Positions 1 to 9,571 are shown, counted from the first letter of the stretch. The stretch: DNA of 64,000 nucleotides from Streptomyces camelliae (GCF_027625935.1 NZ_CP115300.1:434001-498000); one strand, 5' to 3'. Notes: a model not told the origin generated them from the sequence alone. Made by a program: numbers and translations.

Positions 1-70
1 CGCCACCCCCTCCACCACCACGGTAGAGACGAGCGGCCCCAAGTACAGCCCCGCTCAGCGTTCCTCCAGC

Positions 71-589
71 TCAACCCTTCCCTTCAGAGGAACCGCACCC
101 GACGGGGTTCGTGCTGAGGTCCGGGGAAGGGAAGTCGTCGCTGGTGTGTTCCTTGACGCCGGCCACGCTGGTCAGGAGGCCGTCGGTCAGCCGGCTCCGG
201 CCCCAGTCTCCGTTCTCCAGGCTGCTGTTGCTGGAAACGGGCCTGCCCAGGGCGACATCGTCAAGCCGGCCCGCGCCGGTGAATGTCCAGCTGCCCGGGA
301 TGGTGCCGCTTCCGCTGAGGCCGACCCAGAATCCGGTCTGCTGGTCGCCGCCGCGGCAGGTGGCGGCCGGCTGGGTCCAGTTCACCGAGACCGAGGTGCA
401 GGTTCCGTTGATGGCCGAGTAGCCGGAGCCGAAGTTGTAGGGGGGCTTGGCAGCCGCGGTGCTGGTTGTGGCCGCGCTCGTTGAGGCGTTGGCCAGGCCT
501 GCCATCGCGCCCAGGAGAACGAACGCCGCCCCGCCGCTGACCGCCGCGAGCCGACAGGGGTGGTGGCGACCTCGGTGTTTTGTGGTCAA
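71..589 (-). pseudogene. Chimeric secreted ORF: G1 peptidase N-part joined to F5/8 type C fragment
   Basis: A TTG at 587-589 opens a protein with a basic start, a hydrophobic stretch (AAFVLLGAMAGLANAS) and an Ala/Thr-rich region, which together look like a Sec signal peptide. Next comes YNFGSGYSAINGTCTSVSVN and SWTQ/CRGGDQQTGFWVGL-like text, typical of the start of a glutamic (G1, eqolisin-type) endopeptidase. From about residue 100 the reading changes to VALGRPVSSNSSLENGDWG and YTSDDFPSPD-like text, typical of discoidin (F5/8 type C) sugar-binding domains of secreted glycosidases. Neither half is complete: the catalytic G1 residues are missing and the discoidin domain stops early. I infer a deletion that fused two secreted-protein genes. 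It may still be translated, but it is unlikely to be a peptidase. Confidence 0.5.
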
Positions 590-739
590 GGGATGTGGTC
601 CTTCGATCGATGACTGTGACAGGCGGGTCAACACGACGGTGTCGACCCGGTCCCCGTGAAGTGGTCGCGATGCGGCACAAGGTTGCCGCGAAGGGTGCGA
701 ACCGAAGTCGCGTCGGACGCCAAGTCGCCATCGGCTCAC

Positions 740-1106
740 CGGAGTTGCGGAAGACGTTCGTCACGCGTCGGCGGCTCAGGTCGGCGGCGAACAGTGTGGT
801 CGTGGTCGACGAGGACGTGCCCATCAGCCGGCCAGAGTGGGAGGTGACCTGGGTGAAGGCAAGCGCGGGCACGTCACCGCCCAGCACACCGGCACCGACG
901 AGTCATGCACCCTCACCGGCAGCCCCGCCCCCATCCCGGACAACGACCACGCCGCCCACCGCCAGGTCCTCCATGACCGCGTCCGACAGGGCGGGGCCGC
1001 AGAGGCCACCTGACGGAAGCGAGTGCCTGTCCCCCAACGCGGCGTTGTGGCACAGGCACCCTCGGCCCGGCCGTGCCAAGATGCCGACCAGCCCCCCTAC
1101 GACGGC
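740..1106. other. Unassigned stretch
   Basis: No reading frame here resembles a known family. The open frames on both strands overlap each other and show the low-complexity Arg/Pro/Ala composition expected of chance frames in high-GC DNA. It lies between the chimeric secreted ORF and the tail of a broken TetR gene. Confidence 0.4.
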
Positions 1107-1530
1107 TCATCGACGCCCTCGCCTGCCTCCCGCCACACGCGCGGGCTTGAGGATCTCGTCGACACGTGCCACACCCAGGTGCCGATGGGCCAGCGCCAGG
1201 AGCATCCGGTAGCGGTCACCCACCAGCCATATCGACAGGGAGAAGTGCGCGAGCGCCCGCTCGGCCGGCTCCGTCACCGGTGCTTCGACCGCCACGGCTG
1301 CCTGGAGAGCCTCAGCGGCCTCCTCGGCCAGCGCCTCCAGGAGCGCCGCCCGTCCTGGAAAGTGCCTGAAATGAGTGCGCCTGACGACACCGGAGGCGCG
1401 AGGCGCGAGCCAGCTGCTCCAGGGTGATGTCGGCGTTGCGTCCGAGTTCCTGACGTGCGGTGGCCAGGGTGCCCGGTTGGACCGCGCGTTGCGTCGCTGC
1501 GGCACGCGACCTACGGGCTGGGACACGGAA
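1107..1530 (-). pseudogene. TetR-family regulator broken by a 7-bp tandem duplication
   Basis: The minus strand encodes a TetR-type helix-turn-helix split over two frames. The first frame reads ELGRNADITLEQLARAS. The second continues GVVRRTHFRHFPGRAALLE and then a helical C-terminal region ending RVDEILKPARVAGGRRGRR. The switch falls on two adjacent copies of gaggcgc (1393-1399 and 1400-1406, plus strand). Removing one copy restores ITLEQLARASGVVRRTHFRHFP, a normal TetR recognition helix. The original start is not obvious; about 1530 is an estimate. I infer a recent slippage event, because both halves remain well conserved. Confidence 0.65.
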
Positions 1531-1732
1531 CAACCTCGATGCAGGCACATGGCAGAACGGGCATCTCCCTTCTGGCACCCGCGCCGCGGCCCGATCCGTG
1601 GCCGCATCCACGGATCAGGCAGTCCTGATCGGGCGGGAAGCTCCTTGATGCCGGACGGCTCCCGCTGCTCGATCCCGTTGAAGCCGCAGCGGAAGTCCCT
1701 GAGGGCGGGGTGGGCGGCCCGGCGCGAGCACA

Positions 1733-2245
1733 TGATGGAGCGCAGCGGGCGGGAGGCCATGGTGGCCGCGGCGACCAAGCTGCTCACCGAGGGCGGACTC
1801 GAAGGCCGTCACGCACCAGGCGGTGGCCGCCCGAGCCGGGGCGGCCGGGCCACGCGGTATGCCGCCACTGGCCCGACCCGTTCGGTGTCCGCCTGGCCGC
1901 GCTGGAGGGCATGATGCCGCCGCTGCCACCGGCGCAGGCGCAGGCGCGTGGCGAGTCGTTCGCCGAGCTGGTCCACGCCTGCGCCGGCTCGGCGAACGAC
2001 TCGACGGCGCCCAGGCCTGGAGCCGTCCTCGCCACCGTCCTGGGCGGGGCTGAGAACGACGGCGTCATGCAATACCTGCGGCAGACGCTCGTGACCCAGA
2101 TCGTCGACGCACGGCTACGGCGCCGACATCGTGGCCGAGATGTTCGCCATGACCACCATCAGCTCCCTCGTGTACCAGCGCTTCCTCGTGGGCTCGACGC
2201 TCAGCCCGGACACGGTGGACGCGGTGGTGCAGCATGGAGTCCAGC
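1733..2245 (+). pseudogene. TetR-family regulator remnant with several frameshifts
   Basis: Three frames together spell a TetR regulator: REAMVAAATKLLTEGGLE; then, after small indels, HWPDPFGVRLAALEGMMPP and FAELVHACAGSAND; then VMQYLRQTLVTQIVD; and finally AEMFAMTTISSLVYQRFLVG and LSPDTVDAVVQHGVQ, a typical TetR C-terminal region. At least three indels lie between 1800 and 2130. No single frame covers the gene. It runs into an IS5-type transposase remnant at about 2250, so its 3' end may have been lost by insertion and deletion. It is a different gene from the minus-strand TetR remnant beside it. Confidence 0.6.
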
Positions 2246-2248
2246 GAA

Positions 2249-2312
2249 CGGTTGGGCCTTCGCAAGTGGGAGATCGAGCGAACGATGTCGTGGCTGTCCG
2301 GCTACCGCAGCC
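2249..2312 (+). mobile_element. IS5-family transposase remnant
   Basis: A short frame reads LGLRKWEIERTMSWLSGYR. This matches the well-known region near the C-terminus of IS5-family DDE transposases, which carries the last catalytic Glu (pattern RWvvERTisWLtgyRR). The match stops abruptly at both ends. It directly abuts the broken TetR gene upstream. Confidence 0.5.
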
Positions 2313-2666
2313 GAGAAACAGCCACGGCACACCTCAATGTCCGCTTGCCCGGGGCACAAAGCCAGGTCAGTGGCACGCACCTGTTCCTGGAGATCCAGGC
2401 CCGAGGCTGCCGGAGCCGATGGCGCCGGCGCCCGGTGGTCCTGCGGAGGTCGTCGCATCCTGGCGGGCCACGGCCCCCGGCAAGGTGAGCACGGCCCCGC
2501 CGACCACGGCGTTCCTCACTGTCCGCGTTCACCCCGCGATGCGCTGGTGTGGGCGAAGCGACCCCCGGTGTTATTCAATGAGGTGTGCGATCAGGGATCT
2601 CGGGGCCCCGTCGCACGAGTCCGAGTACGGCCCCGGCACTGCGCCGGGGATTGCCGAGAGAGCCGC
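2313..2666. other. Unassigned stretch before the 720-aa phosphatase
   Basis: No recognisable gene. The plus-strand frame that runs into the phosphatase here is Arg/Pro-rich and differs in composition from the gene itself, so I treat it as non-coding leader. It probably contains the phosphatase promoter, but no clear -35/-10 pair could be picked. Confidence 0.35.
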
Positions 2667-4829
2667 ATGGACTCCACACCCTCGCACTCGTCCTCTTCGG
2701 CGTTCGACATGGTCAGCAGCGCCCTGGGGCGTTACATCCCACGCGGCGGGGCGGCAGCGGCCGCCGGTCCTGCCGACGCGCAGGGCGACCGCACCGCCCG
2801 CCAACGCGTAGTCGACAACGCGGCGGCCGGCCGTCAGGATCAGATTCTCGGCGCGGTCAACCTGGACAGGGATCTGAGAATCACCCGCTGCAATCTGGAC
2901 GCCCCCGTATTCGCGGGTCTGGACGCCGTGGCCGGGAGTCCTTTCGTCGATCTCCTGCCCCCCGGGGACGTACCGACAGTCACACGACGGTTGCGGCAGG
3001 TCCTGGAGACCGGTGAGGCACACGTCGCGCGGATCCAGCGCCTGCGGCGCGGCGACGGGTCGGAGCTGGTGGTCTCGATGAGCATCCTGCCCGCCGCGGT
3101 GCCCCAGGAGGGCCTCACCGTCTCCGTGATCGCCATGGCCACGAGGCTGCACCTGTACGCCTCCGAGACCGCGATCGGCACCTCGCTGGACATCGGCGAG
3201 ACCGCGCAGTCGCTGGCACAGTCCCTGCTGGCTTGGGGAGACGTGGCCGCCGTCGACCTCGACTTCGCCGTGTGGACGGGCGAGGGAGTCACCGGGCAGG
3301 GACAGGGGCGCATCCGGCTACGGCGGGCGGCCCTGGTGCCGGACCGGGCATGGCCCGAGGGCTACGTGACTCCGGGCGACGATCTTCCCAGCGACGCGAG
3401 TCGCCTGCTGGCGCAGGCGGTACGGCGGGACGACGCACCGCAGGCCATCGTCATACCCGACCGGGAGGCGGTCGAGCGGGTGCTCGGCAGCCCGCGAGTG
3501 ATGCGTGCCCTGGTGCCCGGTGACCGGTCGGCAGGTGTGGCGTGCATACCGCTCGTCCTGGACGGCACGCCGCCCGTCGTGCTGGGCGTGGCGGAGGTCT
3601 GGCGGCGGGCGGACTGCCCCTTCCGCGACAGCGAGCTGTTCGACCTGCAGGAACTGGTGGCCAGGACCGCCCACCACGTCGACCTGGCCCGTCAGCACCA
3701 GCGCGAGCACACGCAGGTGCTGGCGCTGCAGCGCCGGCTGCTGCCCCGGACCGGCGGCGACACGATCGAGATCGCCAGCGTCTACCAGCCCGCCACGCCC
3801 GACAGCGCGGGCGTCGGCGGCGACTGGGTGAACAGCTTTCCGCTGCCGGACGGCCGTACCGCGCTGGTGGTCGGTGACGTCGTCGGGCACGGCCTGGGAG
3901 CCGCGGCGACCATGGGCCAGCTGAGCATGGAGGCCCGCGCGCTGCTGTCTGCGGGGCTCGCGCCCGACGAGGTCCTGGAGCACCTGGACGAGACCGTGAC
4001 GCTGCTGGACGACGCGGATTCCGGGCTGGCGGCCGGCTACAGCGCTCTCGGGTCGACCTGCTGCATCGCCCTCTACGACCCCGTCAGCCATCATGTGGCG
4101 CTGTCCAGCGCCGGCCACCTCCCCCCGGTCCTGGTCTCGCCGGACGGGCACGCGGGCCCGCTCGCGATCCGCCCTCACCCCGGCCTGGGCGCCGAGTTCG
4201 CGCTGCGGGAGCCGTTCGACGTGCACACGTTCGGCGCACCCCCGGGCTCCCTGCTCGCTCTCTACACCGACGGCCTGGTGGAGGATCCGGCCGTGTCGAT
4301 CGACGAGGGAATCGGCAGGCTGGCGGACACCCTGTCCAGGGTGCACCCCTGGGACGCCCTGCAGCAGGCCGCACGGCACGTCGCCTCCGCGCTGGCACCC
4401 GCGCGCCAGCGCGACGATGTGACCCTGCTGCTCGCGCGCATGATCGGCTACCGCAAGGGCGACACCGCGACCTGGCGGCTGCCCGCCCGCGACGACGCCC
4501 CCGCCCGTGCCCGCGCGCAGGTCTCCGCGCTGCTGCGGCAGTGGCGCACCAGGGAAGGCACCCAGGACAACGTGCTGCTGCTGGTCAGCGAGCTGGTCAC
4601 GAACGCGGTGCGCTTCGCCACCGGTCCCATCACGGTACGGCTGATCAGGTCCGGTCGCGGCCTGTTGTGCGAGGTGGGCGACACGGGCAACGGCAGGCCA
4701 CGTCTGAGCCCGGGCGGCCTCCTCGACGACGGCGGTCGTGGCCTGCACATCGTGCACAGGCTCACCACGCGGTGGGGGGTGCGGTGGACGGACACCGGCA
4801 AGGTGATCTGGGCGGAAGTCGCCAGGTGA
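2667..4829 (+). CDS. PAS-GAF-SpoIIE (PPM) phosphatase with C-terminal HATPase domain
   Basis: A 720-residue cytosolic signalling protein. Order: Ser-rich start; PAS-like domain (about 55-160); GAF-like domain (about 170-345); SpoIIE/PPM phosphatase domain beginning at LALQRRLLPR, with metal-binding Asp residues in VGGDW and VVGDVVGHGLGAA and the tail QRDDVTLLLARM; and a C-terminal histidine-kinase-like ATPase with an N box (SELVTNAVRFATG), EVGDTGN and DDGGRGLHIVHRL. This layout is typical of Streptomyces partner-switching regulators, in which the phosphatase acts on an anti-sigma antagonist and the ATPase domain resembles an RsbW-type anti-sigma kinase. The target is unknown. The ATG at 2667 has a GAGAG sequence just upstream. 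The upstream frame is open but low complexity, so I excluded it. No partner gene adjoins it. Confidence 0.9.
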   Translation: MDSTPSHSSSSAFDMVSSALGRYIPRGGAAAAAGPADAQGDRTARQRVVDNAAAGRQDQILGAVNLDRDLRITRCNLDAPVFAGLDAVAGSPFVDLLPPGDVPTVTRRLRQVLETGEAHVARIQRLRRGDGSELVVSMSILPAAVPQEGLTVSVIAMATRLHLYASETAIGTSLDIGETAQSLAQSLLAWGDVAAVDLDFAVWTGEGVTGQGQGRIRLRRAALVPDRAWPEGYVTPGDDLPSDASRLLAQAVRRDDAPQAIVIPDREAVERVLGSPRVMRALVPGDRSAGVACIPLVLDGTPPVVLGVAEVWRRADCPFRDSELFDLQELVARTAHHVDLARQHQREHTQVLALQRRLLPRTGGDTIEIASVYQPATPDSAGVGGDWVNSFPLPDGRTALVVGDVVGHGLGAAATMGQLSMEARALLSAGLAPDEVLEHLDETVTLLDDADSGLAAGYSALGSTCCIALYDPVSHHVALSSAGHLPPVLVSPDGHAGPLAIRPHPGLGAEFALREPFDVHTFGAPPGSLLALYTDGLVEDPAVSIDEGIGRLADTLSRVHPWDALQQAARHVASALAPARQRDDVTLLLARMIGYRKGDTATWRLPARDDAPARARAQVSALLRQWRTREGTQDNVLLLVSELVTNAVRFATGPITVRLIRSGRGLLCEVGDTGNGRPRLSPGGLLDDGGRGLHIVHRLTTRWGVRWTDTGKVIWAEVAR

Positions 4830-4876
4830 CGCGACTGCGGGGCGGGGGCGCGGCCGGCAGCATGGGAGCGCGGCGA

Positions 4877-4895
4877 GGGTACGGACGGCGTACCC
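4877..4895. terminator. Hairpin downstream of the phosphatase gene
   Basis: GGGTACG (4877-4883) and CGTACCC (4889-4895) form a perfect 7-bp stem with a 5-nt loop, about 50 nt after the stop at 4829. There is no T-tract, which is common for actinobacterial terminators. It sits between the phosphatase and the convergent type III PKS gene, so it could serve either. Confidence 0.45.
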
Positions 4896-5003
4896 GTCGT
4901 CACCCGGCGTCACCGACGGAACGGACGGTGGCCTCGGCGGTACCGGTGGCGTGACCGGTGATGCGGACGGCCCGTCCGCGGGTACGGGTGGCGCGGGCTC
5001 GCG

Positions 5004-6188
5004 CTACAGCCACTCCCCTTCCAGGGCGGTGGCGGTGAGGCCCGGTGCCGCCGCGTACAGGACGGCGCGACTGCCCGGCTTCTGCCCGGCGTCGTGCGCC
5101 CGTCGCATGATGTCGAACACGGCGGCGCCCCCGCGGTTGCCGCTGGTGTAGCTGTCCCGGCTGTAGTCCAGCAGCCCCGACGGCCACGCGTCGGGCATCG
5201 TCTGTTCCATGTACTCCAGCACCCGGGTCCCGCCGGGGTGCGCCAGCAGCACGTCGGGGTGCCAGGAGTCGGGGTCGTCCTGGTAGCGGACGCGCAGCCA
5301 CTCCCACATCGCGGTGACGGTCTCCTGTACGGCGCGCGGCCCGCGCCGGTCCATCACGAAGTGGGTGCCGTCCGCCCGCGTCTCCAGGCGGTGCAGGTCT
5401 TGGGTGCCGGGCAGGGTGTGGTGCCAGGCGGAGTCCAGCCGCAGCACCGACTCGCGCCTCGGGCGGCCCGTGACCACTGCGGCGACCGCGGTGTCCGCAA
5501 ACAGCAACCGGACGATCAGGGACTCAAGAGTGTGGTCCGCGGGCTGGTAGGTCGTGCTCAGCGCCTCCGCGATCACGACCAGGACCACCCGGTCGGGGTC
5601 CGCAGCCACGAGATCCGCCGCCAGCGCCAGGGATCGCGTTCCCGCTATACAGGCCCACTGCGTGGCCGGCAGCAACATCACGTCGTTGCGGAGCTGAAGC
5701 TTGTTGGCCAGGGCGATGTCCAGACCCGGCAGCGCCGGGGTGGTGGAGTGACTGGTGATCAGGCAGTCGATGTCTGCGGCATCCAGCCCGGCGATCTGCA
5801 GGGCCCCGCGCGCCGCACGCTCCCCGTAGGACTGCACGGCCTCCCAGGCCGGCGCGGTGCGCTCCTGGACGGTCTGCGGCCCGGGTATCGACTCAAGTGC
5901 GGCGATCACGCGGTCCACGTCCTGCTGGGTGAACCCGTCGCGTGCCAGCGCATCTTGGGCGGCCCCGGTGCCGACAGTCCGCAGGCCGCTGCCGTTGCCC
6001 GGCGCGACGACGGTCTCCAGCGGCAGCATCCACCCGCGGGTCTCGATGCCCGTACTGGCCGCGATGCCGTCGATCCGCGGCGCCCACGCCGCGTGCGGGT
6101 GCCGGTCGCGCACCTCCGCCACGATTTGGCTGGTCTCCACGGCGTGCTCGCCGTGTATCACGGCAGGAGGACAGAGGTAAGCGGCCAT
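5004..6188 (-). CDS. Type III polyketide synthase (chalcone/stilbene synthase family)
   Basis: A 394-residue ketosynthase-like enzyme that would condense an acyl-CoA starter with malonyl-CoA units. The catalytic triad can be read directly: Cys180 in LPATQWACIAGTRSL, His317 in DVLLAHPGGTRVLEYME and Asn351 in SYTSGNRGGAAVFDI. The length is normal for the family. The ATG at 6188 is preceded by GGGAAGG nine bases upstream. The longer open frame upstream of it is not protein-like. It stands alone: no cyclase, methyltransferase or oxygenase is co-oriented beside it. A broken IS3 element lies upstream. The product cannot be predicted from sequence alone; pyrone, tetrahydroxynaphthalene or alkylresorcinol types are all possible. 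Confidence 0.88.
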   Translation of the reverse strand: MAAYLCPPAVIHGEHAVETSQIVAEVRDRHPHAAWAPRIDGIAASTGIETRGWMLPLETVVAPGNGSGLRTVGTGAAQDALARDGFTQQDVDRVIAALESIPGPQTVQERTAPAWEAVQSYGERAARGALQIAGLDAADIDCLITSHSTTPALPGLDIALANKLQLRNDVMLLPATQWACIAGTRSLALAADLVAADPDRVVLVVIAEALSTTYQPADHTLESLIVRLLFADTAVAAVVTGRPRRESVLRLDSAWHHTLPGTQDLHRLETRADGTHFVMDRRGPRAVQETVTAMWEWLRVRYQDDPDSWHPDVLLAHPGGTRVLEYMEQTMPDAWPSGLLDYSRDSYTSGNRGGAAVFDIMRRAHDAGQKPGSRAVLYAAAPGLTATALEGEWL

Positions 6189-6403
6189 AGCGGGGCACCT
6201 TCCCAGGGGAGGAGGAATGTCATGAGTGCTGTGTCCTGGGTCACTTTGGACTTCGCACCCAAGAGGTTGCCGATGGGCTCCACTTCGGGAGTCGGCATCT
6301 GTTTCGAGCATGAACGCTAAATGGACATTTCCGCTGTGATGTAGACAACTTGGGCGACTCTTTGAGTGCGTGACACTGCACACACCGCCGAAACAGGAGG
6401 TCC

Positions 6404-7037
6404 TCAAAGCGGTTCCGCCAGCCTGATTTCCAACTCGGCTTCCAGGGTGGCGAATTCACGGTCGGTGTACCGGCAGCCGAGGGCGGAATGAAAGATCACC
6501 GGCCCGGAGGCGGCGTCGGCGGCGGCAGGCGGACCGCAGCGCCTCGATGACCGGCTCGGTGCGCGGGTGGCCGGGGGCCGCCCCGCCTGGCCCCGCCGGG
6601 TGGCGATGTCGTTGACGGTGGCCAGGCAGAGCCGGCCACCGTCGGTAGGAACGTAGATGAAGTCGCCGCACCAGCGGGCGTCACCGCGCTCGGGCCGGAC
6701 CGGAAGTCGCACAGGACCAGGTCCGGGCGGGTGGTCGCGTGCGGGTCGGGGATGGTGGTGCGGTGTCGTCGTCTGCGGTGCCGGCCACGGCCGTACGGCA
6801 GCAACGGACCGACCGGGCCGTCCCCGAGTGCACCGGCTTGCCAGCCCTCCCCCCGCGCATCGGCGCCGCTTGTTCGAGTGGGGTCGTGTACGTCGTGCGG
6901 CGGCGCCGCTGCTCGCTCGGCCTGGTGGCTCGCACAGCATTGGCTGCGTGTTCAGTTCGGCGAACAGCCGGGGGCTCAGGGTGCGATCGGCAGCCGACAC
7001 GGTGGGCCACCGCTTCGGCCACTGCGCTCTTGCTCAC
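6404..7037 (-). mobile_element. IS3-family transposase (OrfB) remnant
   Basis: Pieces of an IS3 OrfB integrase appear in three minus-strand frames: RRRHRTTIPDPHATTRPDLV, then ARWCGDFIYVPTDGGRLCLA and TVNDIATRR, then RTEPVIEALRSACRRR, then VIFHSALGCRYTDREFATLE. These correspond to the DDE core (the WxxDxTYi segment, the STR-like strand and HSDrGsqYtS). Catalytic positions are altered and at least three frameshifts are present, so it is inactive. The fragment ends where the kinase leader begins. Inverted repeats could not be recognised. Confidence 0.6.
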
Positions 7038-7050
7038 CAGGGGGAGATTC

Positions 7051-8670
7051 GTGTCCAGCCGTGTTCAGCCGGTGCAGCAGGCCGACCCGCGCCGCGTAGG
7101 TCACTACCGCGTCGTAGGACGGCTTGGATCCGGCGGTATGGGCACGGTGTATGCCGCGCTCGATGCCGCGGGAGAGCGCATGGCCGTCAAAGTCGTCCAT
7201 CCAGCGCAGGCTGCAGACGGTGAGTTCCGTGCTCGCTTCCGGCGGGAAGTACAGCTCTCCCAGCGGGTCACGGGTCCGTGTCCGGTGCCGATCCGCGATG
7301 CCGACACCGAAGCTGAGGTTCCCTGGCTTGCCACGCCTTCGTTCCCGGCCCCACCCTCGACCGGCATGTGACGGTCAGCGGTCGCCTGGCCGGAGCCCCC
7401 TCTGTACGCGCTAGCCGCCGGTACCGCGGCCGCACTTTCCACGGTCCACGCCGCGGGCATCGTCCATCGGGACGTGAAGCCGCAGAACGTCATCCTCGCC
7501 CCGTCGGGGCCGCACGTACTGGACTTCGGCATCGCCCACGCGCTCGACGGTACTTCCGTCACGCGCACCGGCGTGATGACCGGCACGCCGGGCTGGATCA
7601 GCCCCGAGCACTACCGCACCGGCGCTGTCGGCCCGGAAGGAGACGTGTTCGCTTGGGGAGCTCTCGTCGCCTACGCCGCAACCGGCCGTCTTCCTTTCGG
7701 CAGTGGCGCTGCAGACGCTGTGACGTTCCGCGTCATGTCGAGTGAGCCGGAGTTGGAAGGCGTGCCGACCGACCTGCGACGTCTGGTCGAGCAGGCCCTG
7801 GCCAAAGAGCCGTCCGATCGTCCGACTGCCACCGAGCTCGCACGTGAGTGCACCGAGTTGCTCGCCGCCCAGACAACTGCCGTCGTCGTGCCCAGCGGCC
7901 AGCAGCCTACGCTGGTATCCGATCTGGTCAGCCTGCACTGGGACCTGGCGGCCGAAGACGAGCCTGCTTGGCCTGTCCCGTCACATCGCGCCAGCCACAT
8001 CCGGCTCTATCTGGCCGTCGCCGCCGCGGCCGCCGTCCTCGGCAGCGTCGGCGGTGCCCTGGCCGCCTCCCAGTCATCCGGCGCCGCCCGAGGCAAGAGC
8101 CCAGCGCCGACCAACCGGACGACCACAGCCGCCACCGCTGCCGCTGCGGTTCAGGGGTCCACCCCGCAATCAAACGGCCCTACTCCGTCTCGCTCCGAAG
8201 AGCGGGCCGCCTCGCAGATCCCGCAACAGGTAGCTGTTCCCTCCCCCGCATACACCCGCAGCGACGACGCGCAGCCCACCATCGACGAATGGGTGAACGC
8301 GCGAGTGCCGGCCACGCCGGCTGAGAAGACGGCCGCCCAGCAGCTGACCGACGACACAGCCTCCGTGCTTCGGGGACAGCAGTACATGGGCGACAGCATG
8401 ACCGTGACCTTCAACCCCGAGGCCCGGACCATGTTCGTCACCTTCGGCCCAGGGACGTATCCCGAAGGGCAGGACTACCACGACGACATCAACTGGACCG
8501 ACGTCGTCCGCGGCCTCATGTTCGGCAGCTGTTCCGAAGCCCAGCAAGACTTCCACAACGACATCACCTGGCCCTACGGCCGCGCCGTCGTCGTCTACCG
8601 CGAATCCATGGCCAGCCCCGTCATCGCCGACTTCCGCGACGTCACCCACATCGACAGCTGTCGCGTATAG
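7051..8670 (+). pseudogene. Membrane Ser/Thr kinase (PknB-like) with two compensating frameshifts
   Basis: The GTG at 7051 follows GGGGGAGA. The frame encodes VGHYRVVGRLGSGGMGTVYA (P-loop), catalytic Lys47 in MAVKVVHP, and continues to about 7335. A frame change then exposes a TGA at 7369-7371. The homologous text continues one frame over as VTVSGRLAG and returns to the original frame before PLYALAAGTAAALSTV. From there HAAGIVHRDVKPQN, LDFGIAHA and TPGWISPEHY complete the kinase. A transmembrane helix (LYLAVAAAAAVLGSVGGALA) and a Thr/Ser-rich extracellular region with a C-terminal domain ending ITHIDSCRV-like follow. The net shift is zero. All kinase motifs are intact, so this is either very recent damage or a base-calling problem at two spots. 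A GTG at 7474 could express only the C-terminal part. Confidence 0.7.
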
Positions 8671-8905
8671 ACGGCACAGCCCCTCCGTACAGCCGGCGAA
8701 GAAGACCAGGGGAGGGCGCGCACGCCCATTGCTCACCGCAGGAGCGGCCGAAGCCGTTCCCACTGAGTACCCGTCAGATCACCTCTGTCTCCTGCAGTCC
8801 TGCCGACGACTGGGCTGATCGTCAGGGCGCTGTCCAGGGCGTGGTGATGCTCGGCACTGACGCTGCATACGGTAGAGGGCCCGGCGGAGTGAGAGGACGC
8901 AAAGC

Positions 8906-9571
8906 GTGGATGTGTATGAGGCCGTGGACAGTCGCCGTGCTGTGCGGGCGTTCAGCGATGAGCCGGTGTCCAAAGAGATACTAGAACGAGTGCTGGCTGC
9001 CGCGACGCGGGCTCCGTCGAGCGGGAACCTCCAGCCGTGGCACGTATATGTGGTGACCGGCGAGCCCTTGGCCAAACTGAAGAGGCGCGCGACGGCCAGG
9101 GCACTGGCGGGAGATCCGGGCGATGACCGGGAGTATCCGATGTACCCGGCCGAACTGACGTCGCCGTATCTGGACCGTTTTTCCGCCGCGGCCGCCCAGC
9201 GATACCAGGCGTTGGGAATCGAGCGCGACGACCCCGACAGGCCCAAGCGGATCGCCGCCTTGAACTCGGAGGCGTTCGGGGCGCCGGTCGTCCTGTTCTG
9301 CTACCTCGACCGGGCCATGGGGCCCGGGCAGTGGGGGGACGCGGGGATGTACTTGCAGACGGTCATGCTGTTGCTGAGGGCGGAAGGGCTGCACAGCTGC
9401 CCCCAGGTGATGTGGACCATGTACCGCAAGACCGTCAGCCAGACAGTCGGAGCCGATGACGGGCTCGTACTGTACTGCGGCGTCTCGGTGGGATTCGAGA
9501 AGGAAGGCGTGCCACGGCTGCGTACCGGGCGGGCGGACATGGCGGAAACAGTGAGCTTCATCGGAGTGTGA
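8906..9571 (+). CDS. Nitroreductase-family oxidoreductase
   Basis: A 221-residue FMN-dependent oxidoreductase. The N-terminal segment DVYEAVDSRRAVRAFSDEPV and AATRAPSSGNLQPWHVYVV are the flavin-binding signatures of the nitroreductase family. AGMYLQTVMLLLRAEGLHSC and the C-terminal LYCGVSVGFEKEGVPRLRTG match the expected flavin/dimer region. Members reduce nitro compounds, quinones or related substrates with NAD(P)H; the substrate here is unknown. The GTG at 8906 follows GAGAGGA. It is monocistronic: a frameshifted kinase lies 235 nt upstream and an integrase remnant follows. Confidence 0.88.
   Translation: MDVYEAVDSRRAVRAFSDEPVSKEILERVLAAATRAPSSGNLQPWHVYVVTGEPLAKLKRRATARALAGDPGDDREYPMYPAELTSPYLDRFSAAAAQRYQALGIERDDPDRPKRIAALNSEAFGAPVVLFCYLDRAMGPGQWGDAGMYLQTVMLLLRAEGLHSCPQVMWTMYRKTVSQTVGADDGLVLYCGVSVGFEKEGVPRLRTGRADMAETVSFIGV

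Noticed and set aside
1710..2666. Long N-terminal extension of the 720-aa phosphatase in the same frame
   Set aside because: The extension overlaps TetR and IS5 remnants, is Arg/Pro-rich and not protein-like; the ATG at 2667 has a ribosome site and begins the family-like sequence.
5094..6320. Open frame of 408 codons on the plus strand
   Set aside because: It lies antisense over the type III PKS gene, has low-complexity Arg/Gly/His composition and no family match; the PKS frame has all catalytic residues.
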